DNA of 64,000 nt from Mycobacterium numidiamassiliense (GCF_900157365.1 NZ_FUEZ01000004.1:1289066-1353065), one strand, 5' to 3'; positions 26,772 to 36,670 are shown, counted from the stretch's first letter. Made by a program: numbers and translations. Notes: generated by a model not told the origin, from the letters alone.

Positions 26772-27800
26772 ATGCGAGAGAATTTGGTAGGCGCCACATG
26801 GCGTCTTGCCATTTACTTGGTCGTGTGCTTGTTGGGCGCGTTCGCGTTGGTCGCCGTCTTCGGCCAGCTCCGCTTCCAACCGGAGAAGACCTACAAGGCC
26901 GTGTTCGCGAATGTGTCCGGGCTAGAGGGCGGAAACTTCGTCCGCATCGCCGGTGTCGAGGTTGGCAAGGTCAAGAACATCACCATCCAGCCGGACTCCA
27001 CGGTGCTCGTCGAGTTCACCGCTGCCGACTCGGTGGTGCTGACCGAAGGCGCTAGGGCCGCCATCCGCTTCGCCGACCTCATCGGGGGCAGATATATGGC
27101 ACTCGAAGAGGGTGCCGGGGCAGTAAAGAGACTGTATCCGGGCGGGACTATTCCGCTGAGCCGCACCGAGCCGGCACTCGACCTCGATGCACTGATCGGC
27201 GGATTCCGGCCCTTGTTCCGCGCGTTGGACCCCGACCAGGTGAACAAACTGACCGGCCAACTGATCGCGGCTTTCCAGGGTCAGGGCGGCACGATCGGCT
27301 CGTTTCTCACCCAAGCCGCGGCCCTGACCAACACTCTGGCCGATCGGGATCAACTGATCGGCCAGGTCATCACGAACCTGAATACTCTGCTCGGTTCACT
27401 CAGCGGCCAGAGCAAACAGTTCGCCAAGGCCGTCGACTCACTATCTGAACTTGTGATAGGCCTCGAAGCCCGTAAGCAGGACATCAGCAACGGGGTGGCA
27501 TACGCCAACGCCGCCGCCGGGTCGATCGCCGACCTGCTGGCACAGGCCCGCCCGCCGCTGAAAAAGGTTGTGGGGGAGACGGACCGGACTGCCGGCACCG
27601 TGCTGGCCGATCGTGAATTCTTTGACAACTACCTCAACGCCTGGCCTGACGCGTTCAAGATCCTCAACAGGCAGGGCCTAACCGGCGACTGGTTCAGCTT
27701 CTATCTATGCGACGCCATTCTGAAAGTGAATGGCAAAGGCGGCCAACCGGTGTATATCAAGCTCGCCGGCCAGGCCACCGGGAGGTGCACGCCGCGATGA
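26772..27800 (+). CDS. mceB: MceB-type MCE-domain protein
   Basis: This 342-aa protein has one N-terminal membrane anchor (about residues 10-30, LAIYLVVCLLGAFALVAVFG), an MCE domain (about 36-112; FANVSGLEGGNFVRIAGVEV) and a helical domain without a proline-rich tail. The closing segment (WFSFYLCDAILKV ... GRCTPR) is typical of MceB proteins. An AGAGGAAGG ribosome-binding site precedes the ATG. It overlaps mceC by 4 bp. Confidence 0.96.
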   Translation: MRENLVGATWRLAIYLVVCLLGAFALVAVFGQLRFQPEKTYKAVFANVSGLEGGNFVRIAGVEVGKVKNITIQPDSTVLVEFTAADSVVLTEGARAAIRFADLIGGRYMALEEGAGAVKRLYPGGTIPLSRTEPALDLDALIGGFRPLFRALDPDQVNKLTGQLIAAFQGQGGTIGSFLTQAAALTNTLADRDQLIGQVITNLNTLLGSLSGQSKQFAKAVDSLSELVIGLEARKQDISNGVAYANAAAGSIADLLAQARPPLKKVVGETDRTAGTVLADREFFDNYLNAWPDAFKILNRQGLTGDWFSFYLCDAILKVNGKGGQPVYIKLAGQATGRCTPR

Positions 27801-29092
27801 GAACCTTCTCCGAACGCAACCCGCTCACCATCGGCGCCATCGGCCTCGGCATCACCTTTGTTGTCATGTTGCTGGCGCTGAACTACGACAAGCTGCCGTT
27901 CTTCCAGACGGGCAGGACCTACTCGGCATATTTCGCCGAGGCCGGCGGCCTGGTACCCGGTAACGCCGTTCAGGTGTCGGGCTTCCGGGTCGGTCAAGTC
28001 TCGAGTGTCGAGCTGGATGGAGCGCGGGTGCTGGTCAAGTTTCACGTCAACGGCGACGTGCACCTCGGTGACCGCACGGAGGCAGCAATCAAATTGAAGA
28101 CCGTGCTCGGCACAAAGCTCCTTGCCGTCACCCCGCGGGGAGAGGGGCAGCTGACTGGCCCGATACCCCTCGATCGGACCAGGCCGGCCTACCAACTGCC
28201 CGACGCGCTGGGAGATCTCACCACCACCATTAGCGGGTTGAAGACCGATCAACTATCCAACTCGCTGGCCGTGCTGGCCGACACGTTTTCGGATACTCCG
28301 CCCGACCTCAAGGCCGCGGTGCAGGGGTTGGCTCGGTTCTCGAAGTCACTAGACGAACGCGACACCCAGCTGCGAGACCTGTTGGGTAACGCGAACAAAG
28401 CGACGAAGGTGTTGAGCGAACGCAGTGACGAGATCGTCAACCTGGTCGCCAAGACCAATGCGCTGTTGGTGCAACTGAAAAGCCAAAGCAGCGCGTTAGA
28501 CCAGATCTCCAACAATCTGTCCGCGGTCGCCCAGCAGGTGAAGGGCTTTATCGCCGAAAACCGCAGCACCCTCAAGCCGGCGCTGGACAAGCTCAACGAG
28601 GTGTTAACCATCGTCGACAACCGCAAAGAACGCGTCCAGAAGGCGCTCACGGGGCTGAACAGCTTCTCGTTGCGGCTGGGTGAAACGGTCTCATCCGGGC
28701 CGTTCTACGAAGCCTATGTCGCCAACCTGCTGCCCGGTCAGTTCGTGCAGCCGTTCATCGATGCGGCTTTCTCCGACCTTGGCCTGGATCCGAACGTGCT
28801 ACTGCCCACGCAGCGCGCCGACCCGGAGGTCGGCCAGCCGGCAACGCCGCCGCTACCGATACCGTTCCCGCGGACCGGCCAGGGCGGGGAACCGCGCATG
28901 AACATCCCGGACGCCATCACCGGTAACCCCGGCGATCATCCGTGCGGTGTGCCGGGTGTGGCCTTGCCTGGCCCTGGCTGCTACCCGTATCGGGAGCCAC
29001 CACCCGCACCGCCACCTGGCGGGCCCCCGCCAGGACCGCCGGCGCCCGCCATCGCGCCCCCAGACCTGCCCGGTGAAGGCGGCGGACAATGA
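27797..29092 (+). CDS. mceC: MceC-type MCE-domain protein
   Basis: The ATG at 27797 overlaps the mceB stop and follows GGAGGTG, giving 431 aa; a longer frame upstream overlaps mceB and is rejected. It has a membrane anchor (about residues 9-27), an MCE domain (YFAEAGGLVPGNAVQVSGFR), a long coiled-coil/helical region and a C-terminal Pro-Gly-rich tail (PPPAPPPGGPPPGPPAPA). It is a subunit of the Mce tunnel. Confidence 0.95.
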   Translation: MRTFSERNPLTIGAIGLGITFVVMLLALNYDKLPFFQTGRTYSAYFAEAGGLVPGNAVQVSGFRVGQVSSVELDGARVLVKFHVNGDVHLGDRTEAAIKLKTVLGTKLLAVTPRGEGQLTGPIPLDRTRPAYQLPDALGDLTTTISGLKTDQLSNSLAVLADTFSDTPPDLKAAVQGLARFSKSLDERDTQLRDLLGNANKATKVLSERSDEIVNLVAKTNALLVQLKSQSSALDQISNNLSAVAQQVKGFIAENRSTLKPALDKLNEVLTIVDNRKERVQKALTGLNSFSLRLGETVSSGPFYEAYVANLLPGQFVQPFIDAAFSDLGLDPNVLLPTQRADPEVGQPATPPLPIPFPRTGQGGEPRMNIPDAITGNPGDHPCGVPGVALPGPGCYPYREPPPAPPPGGPPPGPPAPAIAPPDLPGEGGGQ

Positions 29093-30402
29093 ACTCACGT
29101 AACGCCAAGATCGGCTTGGCCTTCACGCTAGTGGTGCTGCTTATGGGCGGCATCGCTACGGTGGTGCGGACAGCCGGCGGCAGCGGACGTACCACCGTCA
29201 CCGGATACTTCGCGGATAGCACCGGCCTCTACAACGGCGACGACGTCGTGATTCTCGGTGTGCGCGTCGGCAAGGTCGAGAAGATCGAACCACAGCCCAG
29301 CCGCGTCAAGATCACCTTCTGGTACGACGCCAAATACCGGGTGCCCGCCGAGGCCAAAGCCGTGATCCTGTCACCGTCGCTGGTGACGCCGCGATCCATC
29401 CAGTTGACGCCCGCCTACACGGGCGGGGCGGTGATGGCGGCCGGGGCGGTGATCCCACAGGAACGTACCGCGGTTCCGGTGGAATACGACGACCTGCGCC
29501 AGCAGCTCGAGAAGCTGACGCAGACGCTGCAGCCCACCAAGCCGGGCGGCACCAGCACCTTGGGCGCATTCATCAACACCGCCGCCGACAATTTGCGCGG
29601 TCAGGGCCCGGATATCCGAGACACCCTCATCAAGCTGTCACAGGCGATATCGGCGATCGGCGACCACAGCAGCGACCTGTTCAGCACCTTGAAGAACCTG
29701 TCGATCCTGGTCTCCGCGCTGCATGACAGCAGCGACCTGCTGCGCCAACTGAACCAGAATCTGGCCGCGGTGACCAACCTGTTGGCCAATGACCCCAACG
29801 AGGTCGGAAACGCAGTTCACGACCTCAACGACGTGGCCGACGACGTCCGAAACTTCGTGGCCGATAACCGAGAGACGCTGGGTACCACCTCCGACAAGCT
29901 GGCTTCGGTATCACAGACGGTGAACGCAAGCCTCGACGATGTCAAACAAATTCTGCATGTCGCCCCGACAGCCTTCCAGAACTTCCTCAACATCTACCAA
30001 CCCGCCCAAGGCGCGCTGACCGGAGCGTTGGGAGTGAACCAATTCGCCAACCCAATCCAGTTCCTGTGCGCCGCGATTCAGGCGGCCTCGCGCCGCGGCG
30101 CCAAAGAGTCAGCGAAACTCTGCGTGCAATATCTGGCACCGATCTTCAAGACCCGTCAATACACCTTCCCGCCGCTGGGCGAGAATCTCTTCGTCGGAAC
30201 CACGGCTCGTCCCAACGAAATTACCTACAGCGAGGACTGGCTGCGGCCCGATTATGTTCCCCCACAGCCGGCAGCGCCCGCCCTGGGCGCCCCGCCACCT
30301 CAGCCAAACTCCGCCCCCCCGCCGGCGGCCGTCCAACCGGTGTCGACCAATCCAGCCGACGGCCTGCGCGGGCTGATGGTGCCTTCGGGAGGTGGACAGT
30401 GA
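29089..30402 (+). CDS. mceD: MceD-type MCE-domain protein
   Basis: This 437-aa protein has an N-terminal anchor (about residues 7-27), an MCE domain (YFADSTGLYNGDDVVILGVR), a long helical tunnel region and a proline-rich tail (PQPAAPALGAPPPQPNSAPP). Start and stop both overlap the neighbours by 4 bp, indicating translational coupling. It is a subunit of the Mce tunnel. Confidence 0.95.
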   Translation: MNSRNAKIGLAFTLVVLLMGGIATVVRTAGGSGRTTVTGYFADSTGLYNGDDVVILGVRVGKVEKIEPQPSRVKITFWYDAKYRVPAEAKAVILSPSLVTPRSIQLTPAYTGGAVMAAGAVIPQERTAVPVEYDDLRQQLEKLTQTLQPTKPGGTSTLGAFINTAADNLRGQGPDIRDTLIKLSQAISAIGDHSSDLFSTLKNLSILVSALHDSSDLLRQLNQNLAAVTNLLANDPNEVGNAVHDLNDVADDVRNFVADNRETLGTTSDKLASVSQTVNASLDDVKQILHVAPTAFQNFLNIYQPAQGALTGALGVNQFANPIQFLCAAIQAASRRGAKESAKLCVQYLAPIFKTRQYTFPPLGENLFVGTTARPNEITYSEDWLRPDYVPPQPAAPALGAPPPQPNSAPPPAAVQPVSTNPADGLRGLMVPSGGGQ

Positions 30403-31553
30403 GTCGATCACGGCGCTGGTCTCGCGCAGCCATGGGGCTGGTGCTTGCTGCGACGGCGCTGTCCGGTTGCGGGTTCCGCGGCGCGAACTCGTTTCCGTTG
30501 CCGGGAACCAGCGGGGGTGGCCACGGTTCGTACACGATCCAGGCGCAGATGCCCGATGTGCAAAATCTCGAACGGAATTCTCGCGTTCGGGTCAATGACG
30601 TCACCGTCGGCACGGTGAGCAACATCGAGCTTCAGGGTTGGCACGCACTGGTCACCATGACGATCAGCGGTGACGTCGACCTGCCGGCCAACGCGACCGC
30701 CACGGTCGGGCAGACCAGCTTGCTCGGTTCGGTGCACGTCGAACTGGCGCCCCCCACCGGGGTCCCGCCTGAAGGCAAGCTCAAAAACGGATCGCTGATC
30801 CCGCTGTTGTCGTCCGACACCTATCCGTCTACCGAACGGACGCTGGCCGCGGTTTCGCTGGTGCTCAACGGCGGCGGTCTAGGGCAGATCCAGGACATCA
30901 CCAAGTCCTTGAGCACCGCCTTCACCGGCCGCGAGGCAGACCTGAGAAGCCTGCTCGGGCAGCTCGACAAGTTCGTCGGCTACCTCGACGACCAAAAAGG
31001 CGACATCATCGCCGCAACGGAGAGCCTCAACAACCTGGTTGGTCAATTCGCCGACCAGAAACCGGTAATCGACAAGGCGTTGAAGACCATCCCGAACGCC
31101 TTGACCGTGTTGAAAGACGAGCGAAACGCGCTGGCCGACGCTCTCGGTGACCTGAGCAGATTCGGCGCGCTTGCCGCTGACTCGGTCAACAAGACTAAGG
31201 AAAATCTGGTCAAAGAGCTCAAGGACCTGGGCCCGGTGCTGCAGTCACTGGCGGATGCCGGGCCAGCGCTAACCCGTGCGCTGGATTTCTACGGAACCTT
31301 CCCGTTCCCCACCGGCACACTCAGCAAATGGATGCGAGGCGACTATGCGAACCTGACTGCGGTCATCGACCTGACGCTGAGCCGGCTGGACGCATCCTTT
31401 TTCACCGGAACCCGGTTCGAGTGCAATCTGACCGAGCTTGAGCTGCAGTGGGGCCGCACTATCGGCCAGATGCCCAGCCCATGCACCGCGGGCGGTCCGT
31501 ACAACCCCGGCAACCCCCTGGTTGTCCCGTATCACTTCGATCAGGGGCGCTGA
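30399..31553 (+). CDS. mceE: MceE-type lipoprotein (LprK-like)
   Basis: The GTG at 30399 overlaps the mceD stop and follows GGAGGTG, giving 384 aa. The signal peptide ends in the lipobox LSGC (Cys24), so this is the lipid-anchored MCE subunit, as MceE proteins are. The MCE domain (IQAQMPDVQNLERNSRVRV; VGTVSNIEL) is followed by a helical domain and a conserved C-terminal CNLTELELQWGRTIGQMPSP-type segment. The longer upstream frame is a shadow of mceD. Confidence 0.95.
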   Translation: MSRSRRWSRAAMGLVLAATALSGCGFRGANSFPLPGTSGGGHGSYTIQAQMPDVQNLERNSRVRVNDVTVGTVSNIELQGWHALVTMTISGDVDLPANATATVGQTSLLGSVHVELAPPTGVPPEGKLKNGSLIPLLSSDTYPSTERTLAAVSLVLNGGGLGQIQDITKSLSTAFTGREADLRSLLGQLDKFVGYLDDQKGDIIAATESLNNLVGQFADQKPVIDKALKTIPNALTVLKDERNALADALGDLSRFGALAADSVNKTKENLVKELKDLGPVLQSLADAGPALTRALDFYGTFPFPTGTLSKWMRGDYANLTAVIDLTLSRLDASFFTGTRFECNLTELELQWGRTIGQMPSPCTAGGPYNPGNPLVVPYHFDQGR

Positions 31554-31557
31554 CATC

Positions 31558-33027
31558 ATGCTCACTAGGCGAATCAAGATCCAGCTGCTGGTGTTCGCGG
31601 TTGTCAGTGTGGTCGCAGGCACCGTCATGTTCTTCAACTACATGCACGTGCCGACGGCATTCTTCGGGGTCGACCGCTACACGGTCACGGTGCAGCTGCC
31701 CGAGGCCGGCGGCCTGTACCCAGGGGGCAACGTCACCTACCGAGGAGTCGAGGTGGGTCGGGTACGGGACGTGCGCTTAACGAGTAGTGGCGCCGAGGCG
31801 GTGCTCCAGCTGGATTCGGATGTCCACATCCCCGCCGACCTCAGCGCCCAGGTGCACAGCGTGTCCGCGGTCGGCGAGCAATATGTCGAGCTGCTGCCGC
31901 GCACCGGCGAGGGGCCGTCGCTGCGAAACGGCGACGTGATCCCTGTGGACCGCACGTATGTTCCGCCAAACCTGAACTCGCTGCTGCAGGCGACCAATCG
32001 CGGGTTGACCGCGATCCCGCGCGACAACCTCAAAACGGTGGTCGACGAATCCTATGTCGCCGTCGGCGGGCTGGGCCCGGAACTGTCCCGGCTGGTCAAA
32101 GGGACGACCAATCTGGCGATAGACGCCCGCAAGAACCTGGACGCGCTCGTCACCTTGATCGACGAGTCCAAGCCCGTCTTGGACAGCCAGTCCCAGTCAT
32201 CGGATGCGGTGCAGGCGTGGGCCGCCCACCTGGCCACCATCACCTCACAGCTTCGAGACAACGACTCCGCGGTCGCGGGCCTGCTTCACACGGGCGGCCC
32301 AGCGGCCGCCGAGGCCCGACAGTTGTTCGACCGGTTGAACCCCACGTTGCCGATCGTGCTCGCCAACCTGGTCAGTGTTGGGCAGGTGGGAGTCACCTAC
32401 CGGGACAACCTGGAAGCCATCTTGGTGGAGCTGCCGCAAGGGGCCGCCGACGTCCAAGCGACCGGCGTGCCCAACAGGAATACCAAACAGCCGTACTTGG
32501 GCGGCTACCTCAGCTTCAACCTGAACCTCAACTGGCCGCCGCCCTGCGTCACGGGGTTCCTGCCGGTCCAGCAGGAGCGGGCCGCCAGCTACGAGGACTA
32601 CCCGGACCCGCCAAAAGGCGACCTTTACTGCCGGATACCGCAAGGCTCGATGATCAATGTGCGCGGCGCGCGCAATCTGCCGTGTGAGACTCGCCCCGGC
32701 AAGCGCGCACCGACCGTCAAGATGTGCGAAAGCGACGAGACTTACGTCCCCCTGAACGACGGCTTTGCCTGGAAGGGGGATCCGAACGCGACGTACACCG
32801 GCCAGAATGTGCCACAGCTGCGGCCAGGAGATGAGCCGCCCGGGCAGTCCGCGCCCCCGTCGCCGCCGGGTCCTGCACCGCCCCCGATCGCTGCCGTCCA
32901 ATACGACCCAGCCACCGGTATGTACGTGGGACCAGACGGGCGTATGTACAGCCAAGCCGACTTGGCCCACGGAGCTACGAAGGAGCAAACATGGCAGAGC
33001 ATGCTGCTGCCTCCCAAGAGGAATTGA
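31558..33027 (+). CDS. mceF: MceF-type MCE-domain protein
   Basis: This 489-aa protein has an N-terminal anchor (about residues 7-25, IQLLVFAVVSVVAGTVMFF), an MCE domain (VQLPEAGGLYPGGNVTYRGV) and a helical domain with four cysteines (PPCVTGF, LYCRIP, LPCETR, KMCESD). The C-terminal tail is proline-rich, then ends YDPATGMYVGPDGRMYSQADL, a pattern seen in several MceF proteins. Its last 37 bp overlap the start of the first mce-associated gene. Confidence 0.95.
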   Translation: MLTRRIKIQLLVFAVVSVVAGTVMFFNYMHVPTAFFGVDRYTVTVQLPEAGGLYPGGNVTYRGVEVGRVRDVRLTSSGAEAVLQLDSDVHIPADLSAQVHSVSAVGEQYVELLPRTGEGPSLRNGDVIPVDRTYVPPNLNSLLQATNRGLTAIPRDNLKTVVDESYVAVGGLGPELSRLVKGTTNLAIDARKNLDALVTLIDESKPVLDSQSQSSDAVQAWAAHLATITSQLRDNDSAVAGLLHTGGPAAAEARQLFDRLNPTLPIVLANLVSVGQVGVTYRDNLEAILVELPQGAADVQATGVPNRNTKQPYLGGYLSFNLNLNWPPPCVTGFLPVQQERAASYEDYPDPPKGDLYCRIPQGSMINVRGARNLPCETRPGKRAPTVKMCESDETYVPLNDGFAWKGDPNATYTGQNVPQLRPGDEPPGQSAPPSPPGPAPPPIAAVQYDPATGMYVGPDGRMYSQADLAHGATKEQTWQSMLLPPKRN

Positions 33028-33734
33028 GCGATATGGAACGGACAGAAACAACCCCCGCATTGTCCGGTGACACCGACCCGGGTTCGCCGGATTTGCCCAA
33101 ACTGGTCACCTCGAAAAGGCAGGAGGCCGACGCGGCCCCTGATTCGGAGCTGGCCGCGGAAGGACCGGTCGACGAAGCCGATGATTACGATGCGGCGGTC
33201 GATGACGAAGTCGACGATGCCTCGAAAGACGCTGCGCCGCTGAAGAAGCGGATATCGCCGGTACGGTTGGCGGCGGTGTGGGGGGTGGTCACACTAGTCT
33301 CCTTGGGCGCTCTGGGCGGTTGGTTCGGGTTTCGGATGTATCAGTCACACCAGGCCCATGAACAGCGCGAGCTACTGATTCAGGTCGCAAGGCAAGGGGC
33401 GCTGAACTTGACGACGATCGACTGGCAGCACGCCGATGCTGACATACAGCGCATTCTGGACTCGGCGACAGGCACTTTCTACGACGACTTCTCCAATCGG
33501 TCCAAACCCTTCGTCGACGTCGTCAAGAAGGCGCAGTCGAAGTCGGTAGGCACAATCATCGAGGCGGGTGTGGAGTCGCAGTCGGCCACCGAAGCCCAAG
33601 TGCTGGTTGCCCTGTCGGTCAAGACGTCGAATCTTGGTGCAGCAGAACAGGATCTGCGGCATTGGCGAATGCGAATCACCGTGCAAAAGCTCGGAAACGA
33701 CGCGAAAGTCTCCAACGTCGCATTCGTGCTATGA
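32991..33734 (+). CDS. Mce-associated membrane protein 1 (Mam-like)
   Basis: The ATG at 32991 is supported by AAGGAG at 32980-32985 although it lies inside mceF. The 247-aa protein has an acidic cytoplasmic N-terminal region (about residues 1-85, rich in Asp and Glu), one transmembrane helix (about 92-113) and an extracytoplasmic NTF2-like domain typical of Mam proteins (RILDSATGTFYDDF; LRHWRMRITVQKLG). Mam proteins stabilise or assist the Mce complex. It overlaps the next gene by 4 bp. Confidence 0.92.
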   Translation: MAEHAAASQEELSDMERTETTPALSGDTDPGSPDLPKLVTSKRQEADAAPDSELAAEGPVDEADDYDAAVDDEVDDASKDAAPLKKRISPVRLAAVWGVVTLVSLGALGGWFGFRMYQSHQAHEQRELLIQVARQGALNLTTIDWQHADADIQRILDSATGTFYDDFSNRSKPFVDVVKKAQSKSVGTIIEAGVESQSATEAQVLVALSVKTSNLGAAEQDLRHWRMRITVQKLGNDAKVSNVAFVL

Positions 33735-34504
33735 GTAACTTCCAGGTCGGCAAGCACCGAGTACTAAGTCTACGAACCAGAAAGGGCACCACCGCCGTGC
33801 CGGTTGACATCGATTCCGCCACTGAGCAAGACGAAGCCATCGTCGTCGAGGAGACGACCGACTTGGCGGCAAGCGCACCGGACGAACTTGAGGCGACCGG
33901 TGACGCGCACGACACGAACGGAACAAAAGACATTGCTGAGGCAGAGGAGGCGTCCGCCGAGGGCGAGGACACTGAAGCCGAGGACGCGAAAGACGTTGAG
34001 TTCCCGGTACGTAAGCGCAGGATTGTATGGTCCCGGGCGTTGGTCTTCGGGGCGCTGCCCGTACTGGCGTTGCTGATCGCGGTGGCCGCCGGCTACCTCA
34101 AGTGGCAAGACACGTGGGTCCGCAGCTCCGGGGCCGCTGGCATCGAGTCGGTCGCGGCGGCCAAAGAATCTACCGTTGCGATACTGTCCTACCAGCCCGA
34201 CAGCGTCGAAAAGGAACTAGGGGCCGCCCGCGACCGGCTGACCGGTAAGTTTAGGGACTCCTACGCAGATCTGGTCCGCGACGTGGTGGTACCCGGCGCC
34301 AAGAAGGACCACATCTCGGCGATCGCCACCGTTCCCGCTGCCGCCTCAGTGTCGGCGACACCAAACCACGCGGTTGCTCTGGTGTACGTCGACCAGACTG
34401 TAACCGTTGGCAACGATGCGCCCACCGACACCGCATCCACGGTCCGCGTGACTATGGACAAGGTCGGCAACCGGTGGCTGATCTCATCATTCGACCCGAT
34501 CTGA
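33731..34504 (+). CDS. Mce-associated membrane protein 2 (Mam-like)
   Basis: The ATG at 33731 overlaps the preceding stop and gives 257 aa. The architecture matches the upstream Mam protein: a highly acidic cytoplasmic region (residues about 28-92), a single transmembrane helix (about 101-123) and an extracytoplasmic domain ending TMDKVGNRWLISSFDPI. It is the last gene of the mce operon; the next gene is convergent, 73 bp away, with no clear terminator hairpin between them. Confidence 0.92.
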   Translation: MSNFQVGKHRVLSLRTRKGTTAVPVDIDSATEQDEAIVVEETTDLAASAPDELEATGDAHDTNGTKDIAEAEEASAEGEDTEAEDAKDVEFPVRKRRIVWSRALVFGALPVLALLIAVAAGYLKWQDTWVRSSGAAGIESVAAAKESTVAILSYQPDSVEKELGAARDRLTGKFRDSYADLVRDVVVPGAKKDHISAIATVPAAASVSATPNHAVALVYVDQTVTVGNDAPTDTASTVRVTMDKVGNRWLISSFDPI

Positions 34505-34577
34505 GGCTGGGATGGCAGACTTGGACATCTCGGCACATGGCCTGAGTGGGGCATCGACCGTGCGACCAGCGCCGCGC

Positions 34578-35807
34578 TCATGTGATCGCCCCGGCAATCT
34601 TGAGTTCGATGAGGCGATCGTCATCGATGCCTAATTCGCGCAGCACGCTGTCGGTGTGCTCGGCGAACTGCGGCGCTCTGGGCAGGCTTGCCGGGGCGTC
34701 GTCGAACTTCACCGGATTGGCCACCAACTTCTGCGGATGACCTTCTGCGTCAACGATTTCGGCGATAAGGCCATTGGCGGCTAGTGCTTCGTCATTGGCT
34801 ATTTCCCAGGCGTCCTGTACCGGGGCCCATTGCCCCCTGCCCTTGCGCAATAAGGATTGGCACTCGGCGAAGGTCAAGTTGCCGATCGCTTCCGCGACGA
34901 TGTGTTGGGCAGTTTCGCTGTGCTCGGCCATCGCCTCGATCGAGGTGAACCGGGGATCTTCGGCCAGATCGTGCAGACCCATCAGTCGGCAGAACTCCGG
35001 CCAGTACCGCGTCGGCTGCAGCATCGACAATTGGACGAACCTTCCGTCCGAAGTCCGATAGGCGCCGGTGAGCGGGTTACCCGGAGCCTGGGTTCGGCGT
35101 TCGACCTTCGGCAGGGGGCCGCCCATCAGCATCGCCATGTTCACGCTGAATTGCGTTGCCCAGGCGCCGACCGCGAGGAGCGAGACGTCGAGCACCGACG
35201 GTTCCCCCGTGGTCTGCCTGCCGTAAAGTGCCGCCGCCACACCTCCGGCAATGGTGATCCCGCCGATGTTGTCTCCGTACGCTCCGGCGGGCATGAACGG
35301 GGTTTGCGCCGCGTCGGGTGATGTGAGGCCGTCCGCGCTGCCGCCGCGGGCCCAGAAGGCCGTCGCGTCGTAGGCGCCGGCATCGCGGTCTGGCCCATTG
35401 GAACCGAAGCCATTGCCGACGACATAAATGATGTCGGGGTTCACTCGGCGGACGTCGTCGAGGTCGATGGACAGCTTCTTCCGCGACGACGGCAGGTAGT
35501 TCGTCAGGAACACATCGCTTCGCCGGATCAGCTCGTCGAGCAGCGGACGCGCCTCGGAATTGTCCAGGGCCAGACCGACACTGCGCTTTCCGCGGTTGGG
35601 CGCTTCCATAATGGGCGCGAACGACGATCCGGGTACGGTTGCCGCGGCCCCCAACACCTTGACCAAGCCGCGCTGGGCATCGCCGGTGACAGGATGCTCG
35701 ATCTTCACCACGTCGGCGCCCCAGTCGGCGAGCACCGCGCCTGCCGAGGGAACGAAGGTGAACTGGGCGACCTCCAGCACGCGAACTCCGTCGAGCGGTT
35801 TACGCAT
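34578..35807 (-). CDS. CaiB/BaiF CoA-transferase, divergent third member
   Basis: The 409-aa class III CoA-transferase shows the family signature LDGVRVLEVAQFTFVPSAGA, GKRSVGLA and the AYDATAFWARGG segment with the nucleophile aspartate. It is clearly related to the copies at 8629 and 62385 but far more diverged from them than they are from each other. It lies downstream of a GntR gene, 37 bp apart, and probably forms a two-gene operon with it. It should activate a carboxylic acid by CoA exchange. Confidence 0.94.
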   Translation of the reverse strand: MRKPLDGVRVLEVAQFTFVPSAGAVLADWGADVVKIEHPVTGDAQRGLVKVLGAAATVPGSSFAPIMEAPNRGKRSVGLALDNSEARPLLDELIRRSDVFLTNYLPSSRKKLSIDLDDVRRVNPDIIYVVGNGFGSNGPDRDAGAYDATAFWARGGSADGLTSPDAAQTPFMPAGAYGDNIGGITIAGGVAAALYGRQTTGEPSVLDVSLLAVGAWATQFSVNMAMLMGGPLPKVERRTQAPGNPLTGAYRTSDGRFVQLSMLQPTRYWPEFCRLMGLHDLAEDPRFTSIEAMAEHSETAQHIVAEAIGNLTFAECQSLLRKGRGQWAPVQDAWEIANDEALAANGLIAEIVDAEGHPQKLVANPVKFDDAPASLPRAPQFAEHTDSVLRELGIDDDRLIELKIAGAIT

Positions 35808-35844
35808 CAGATGTCCTTCAAGTGAGGGTGGGCGCGGGGCCCAC

Positions 35845-36627
35845 TCAGTGCATGATGTCTCGGACCTTCGTCTTCTCGTAGCCCTTGAGCAGCTCGGCGC
35901 TGGCGTTCTCCATGTGTCGCCGCCAATGCGCCTCGGCCTCAGCGCCGTCCCGAGCGGCCACCAAGTCGGCGAGTCGGGTGTACGACCGCATCAGCTTGGT
36001 GTACTGAGCCTTGGGCACGACGTTTTGAACGCTGAGAAATGCTGCGGTCATGTGCTTTTCGAAGATCTCGTGCAGCATGCCGACGATCACGGTCAGCGTC
36101 GCGTTGCCCGACAATTCGACTAGCCGGCGGTGCAATGCGGTCGAGGCTGCGGCCAATTTGCCGGTCTCCCATGCAGCGGGGATCTCCTCGATGAGTTCGC
36201 GTAACTCGCGATGGGCCGCAGCTGTGCCATCCTCTGCGAGCAGTCGGGCCGCATACGGTTCAATACCCATCCGTGCCGTCATCACGTCCGCGAGCGTCGT
36301 TCCCGCCATCTCGAGCAGGAAGCCCGCCGGCCGCGCGACGATCTCGGGGCCCGGGACGCGAACCCGGGCGCCGGTGCGTGAGCCGCGCCGCACCTCCACG
36401 AGGCGGTCGGACTCCAAGACTCGCACCGCTTCTCGCAGTGACGGCCGGCTGACCTGGAAGTGATCCATGAGTTCGGCTTCGTAGGGGAGGAAGTCGCCGT
36501 CTTTAAGCTGTCCCTCGACGATCATCCGCCGCAACGTGTCCGCCACGATCTCGGCCGTCTTCGGCGACCGCACCGCGCCGTTATTCTGTGACGCGGTCAT
36601 CGGCGCGAGCGGTTCCCGCTTGGGCAT
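35845..36627 (-). CDS. GntR/FadR-family transcriptional regulator
   Basis: The start at 36627 (MPKREPL) is preferred because AGGAGGTCGCG precedes it on the minus strand; a longer frame starts at 36690. The 260-aa protein has a winged helix-turn-helix (MDHFQVSRPSLREAVRVLES) and an all-helical FCD effector domain with metal or ligand histidines (ALHRRLVEL; HWRRHMENA). Relatives respond to acyl-CoA or carboxylic acids. A 25-bp imperfect palindrome at 36646-36670, just upstream, suggests autoregulation. Confidence 0.92.
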   Translation of the reverse strand: MPKREPLAPMTASQNNGAVRSPKTAEIVADTLRRMIVEGQLKDGDFLPYEAELMDHFQVSRPSLREAVRVLESDRLVEVRRGSRTGARVRVPGPEIVARPAGFLLEMAGTTLADVMTARMGIEPYAARLLAEDGTAAAHRELRELIEEIPAAWETGKLAAASTALHRRLVELSGNATLTVIVGMLHEIFEKHMTAAFLSVQNVVPKAQYTKLMRSYTRLADLVAARDGAEAEAHWRRHMENASAELLKGYEKTKVRDIMH

Positions 36628-36645
36628 CGCGACCTCCTGAACTCG

Positions 36646-36670
36646 ACATGTAGTACTCAGTACACCATGT
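36646..36670. promoter_or_regulatory. 25-bp imperfect palindrome in the GntR promoter
   Basis: ACATG (36646-36650) pairs with CATGT (36666-36670), and inside them GTACT-C-AGTAC is a perfect 11-bp core; 10 of 12 base pairs match. The location, 19-43 bp upstream of the GntR start, fits an autoregulatory FadR-type operator. Confidence 0.65.
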
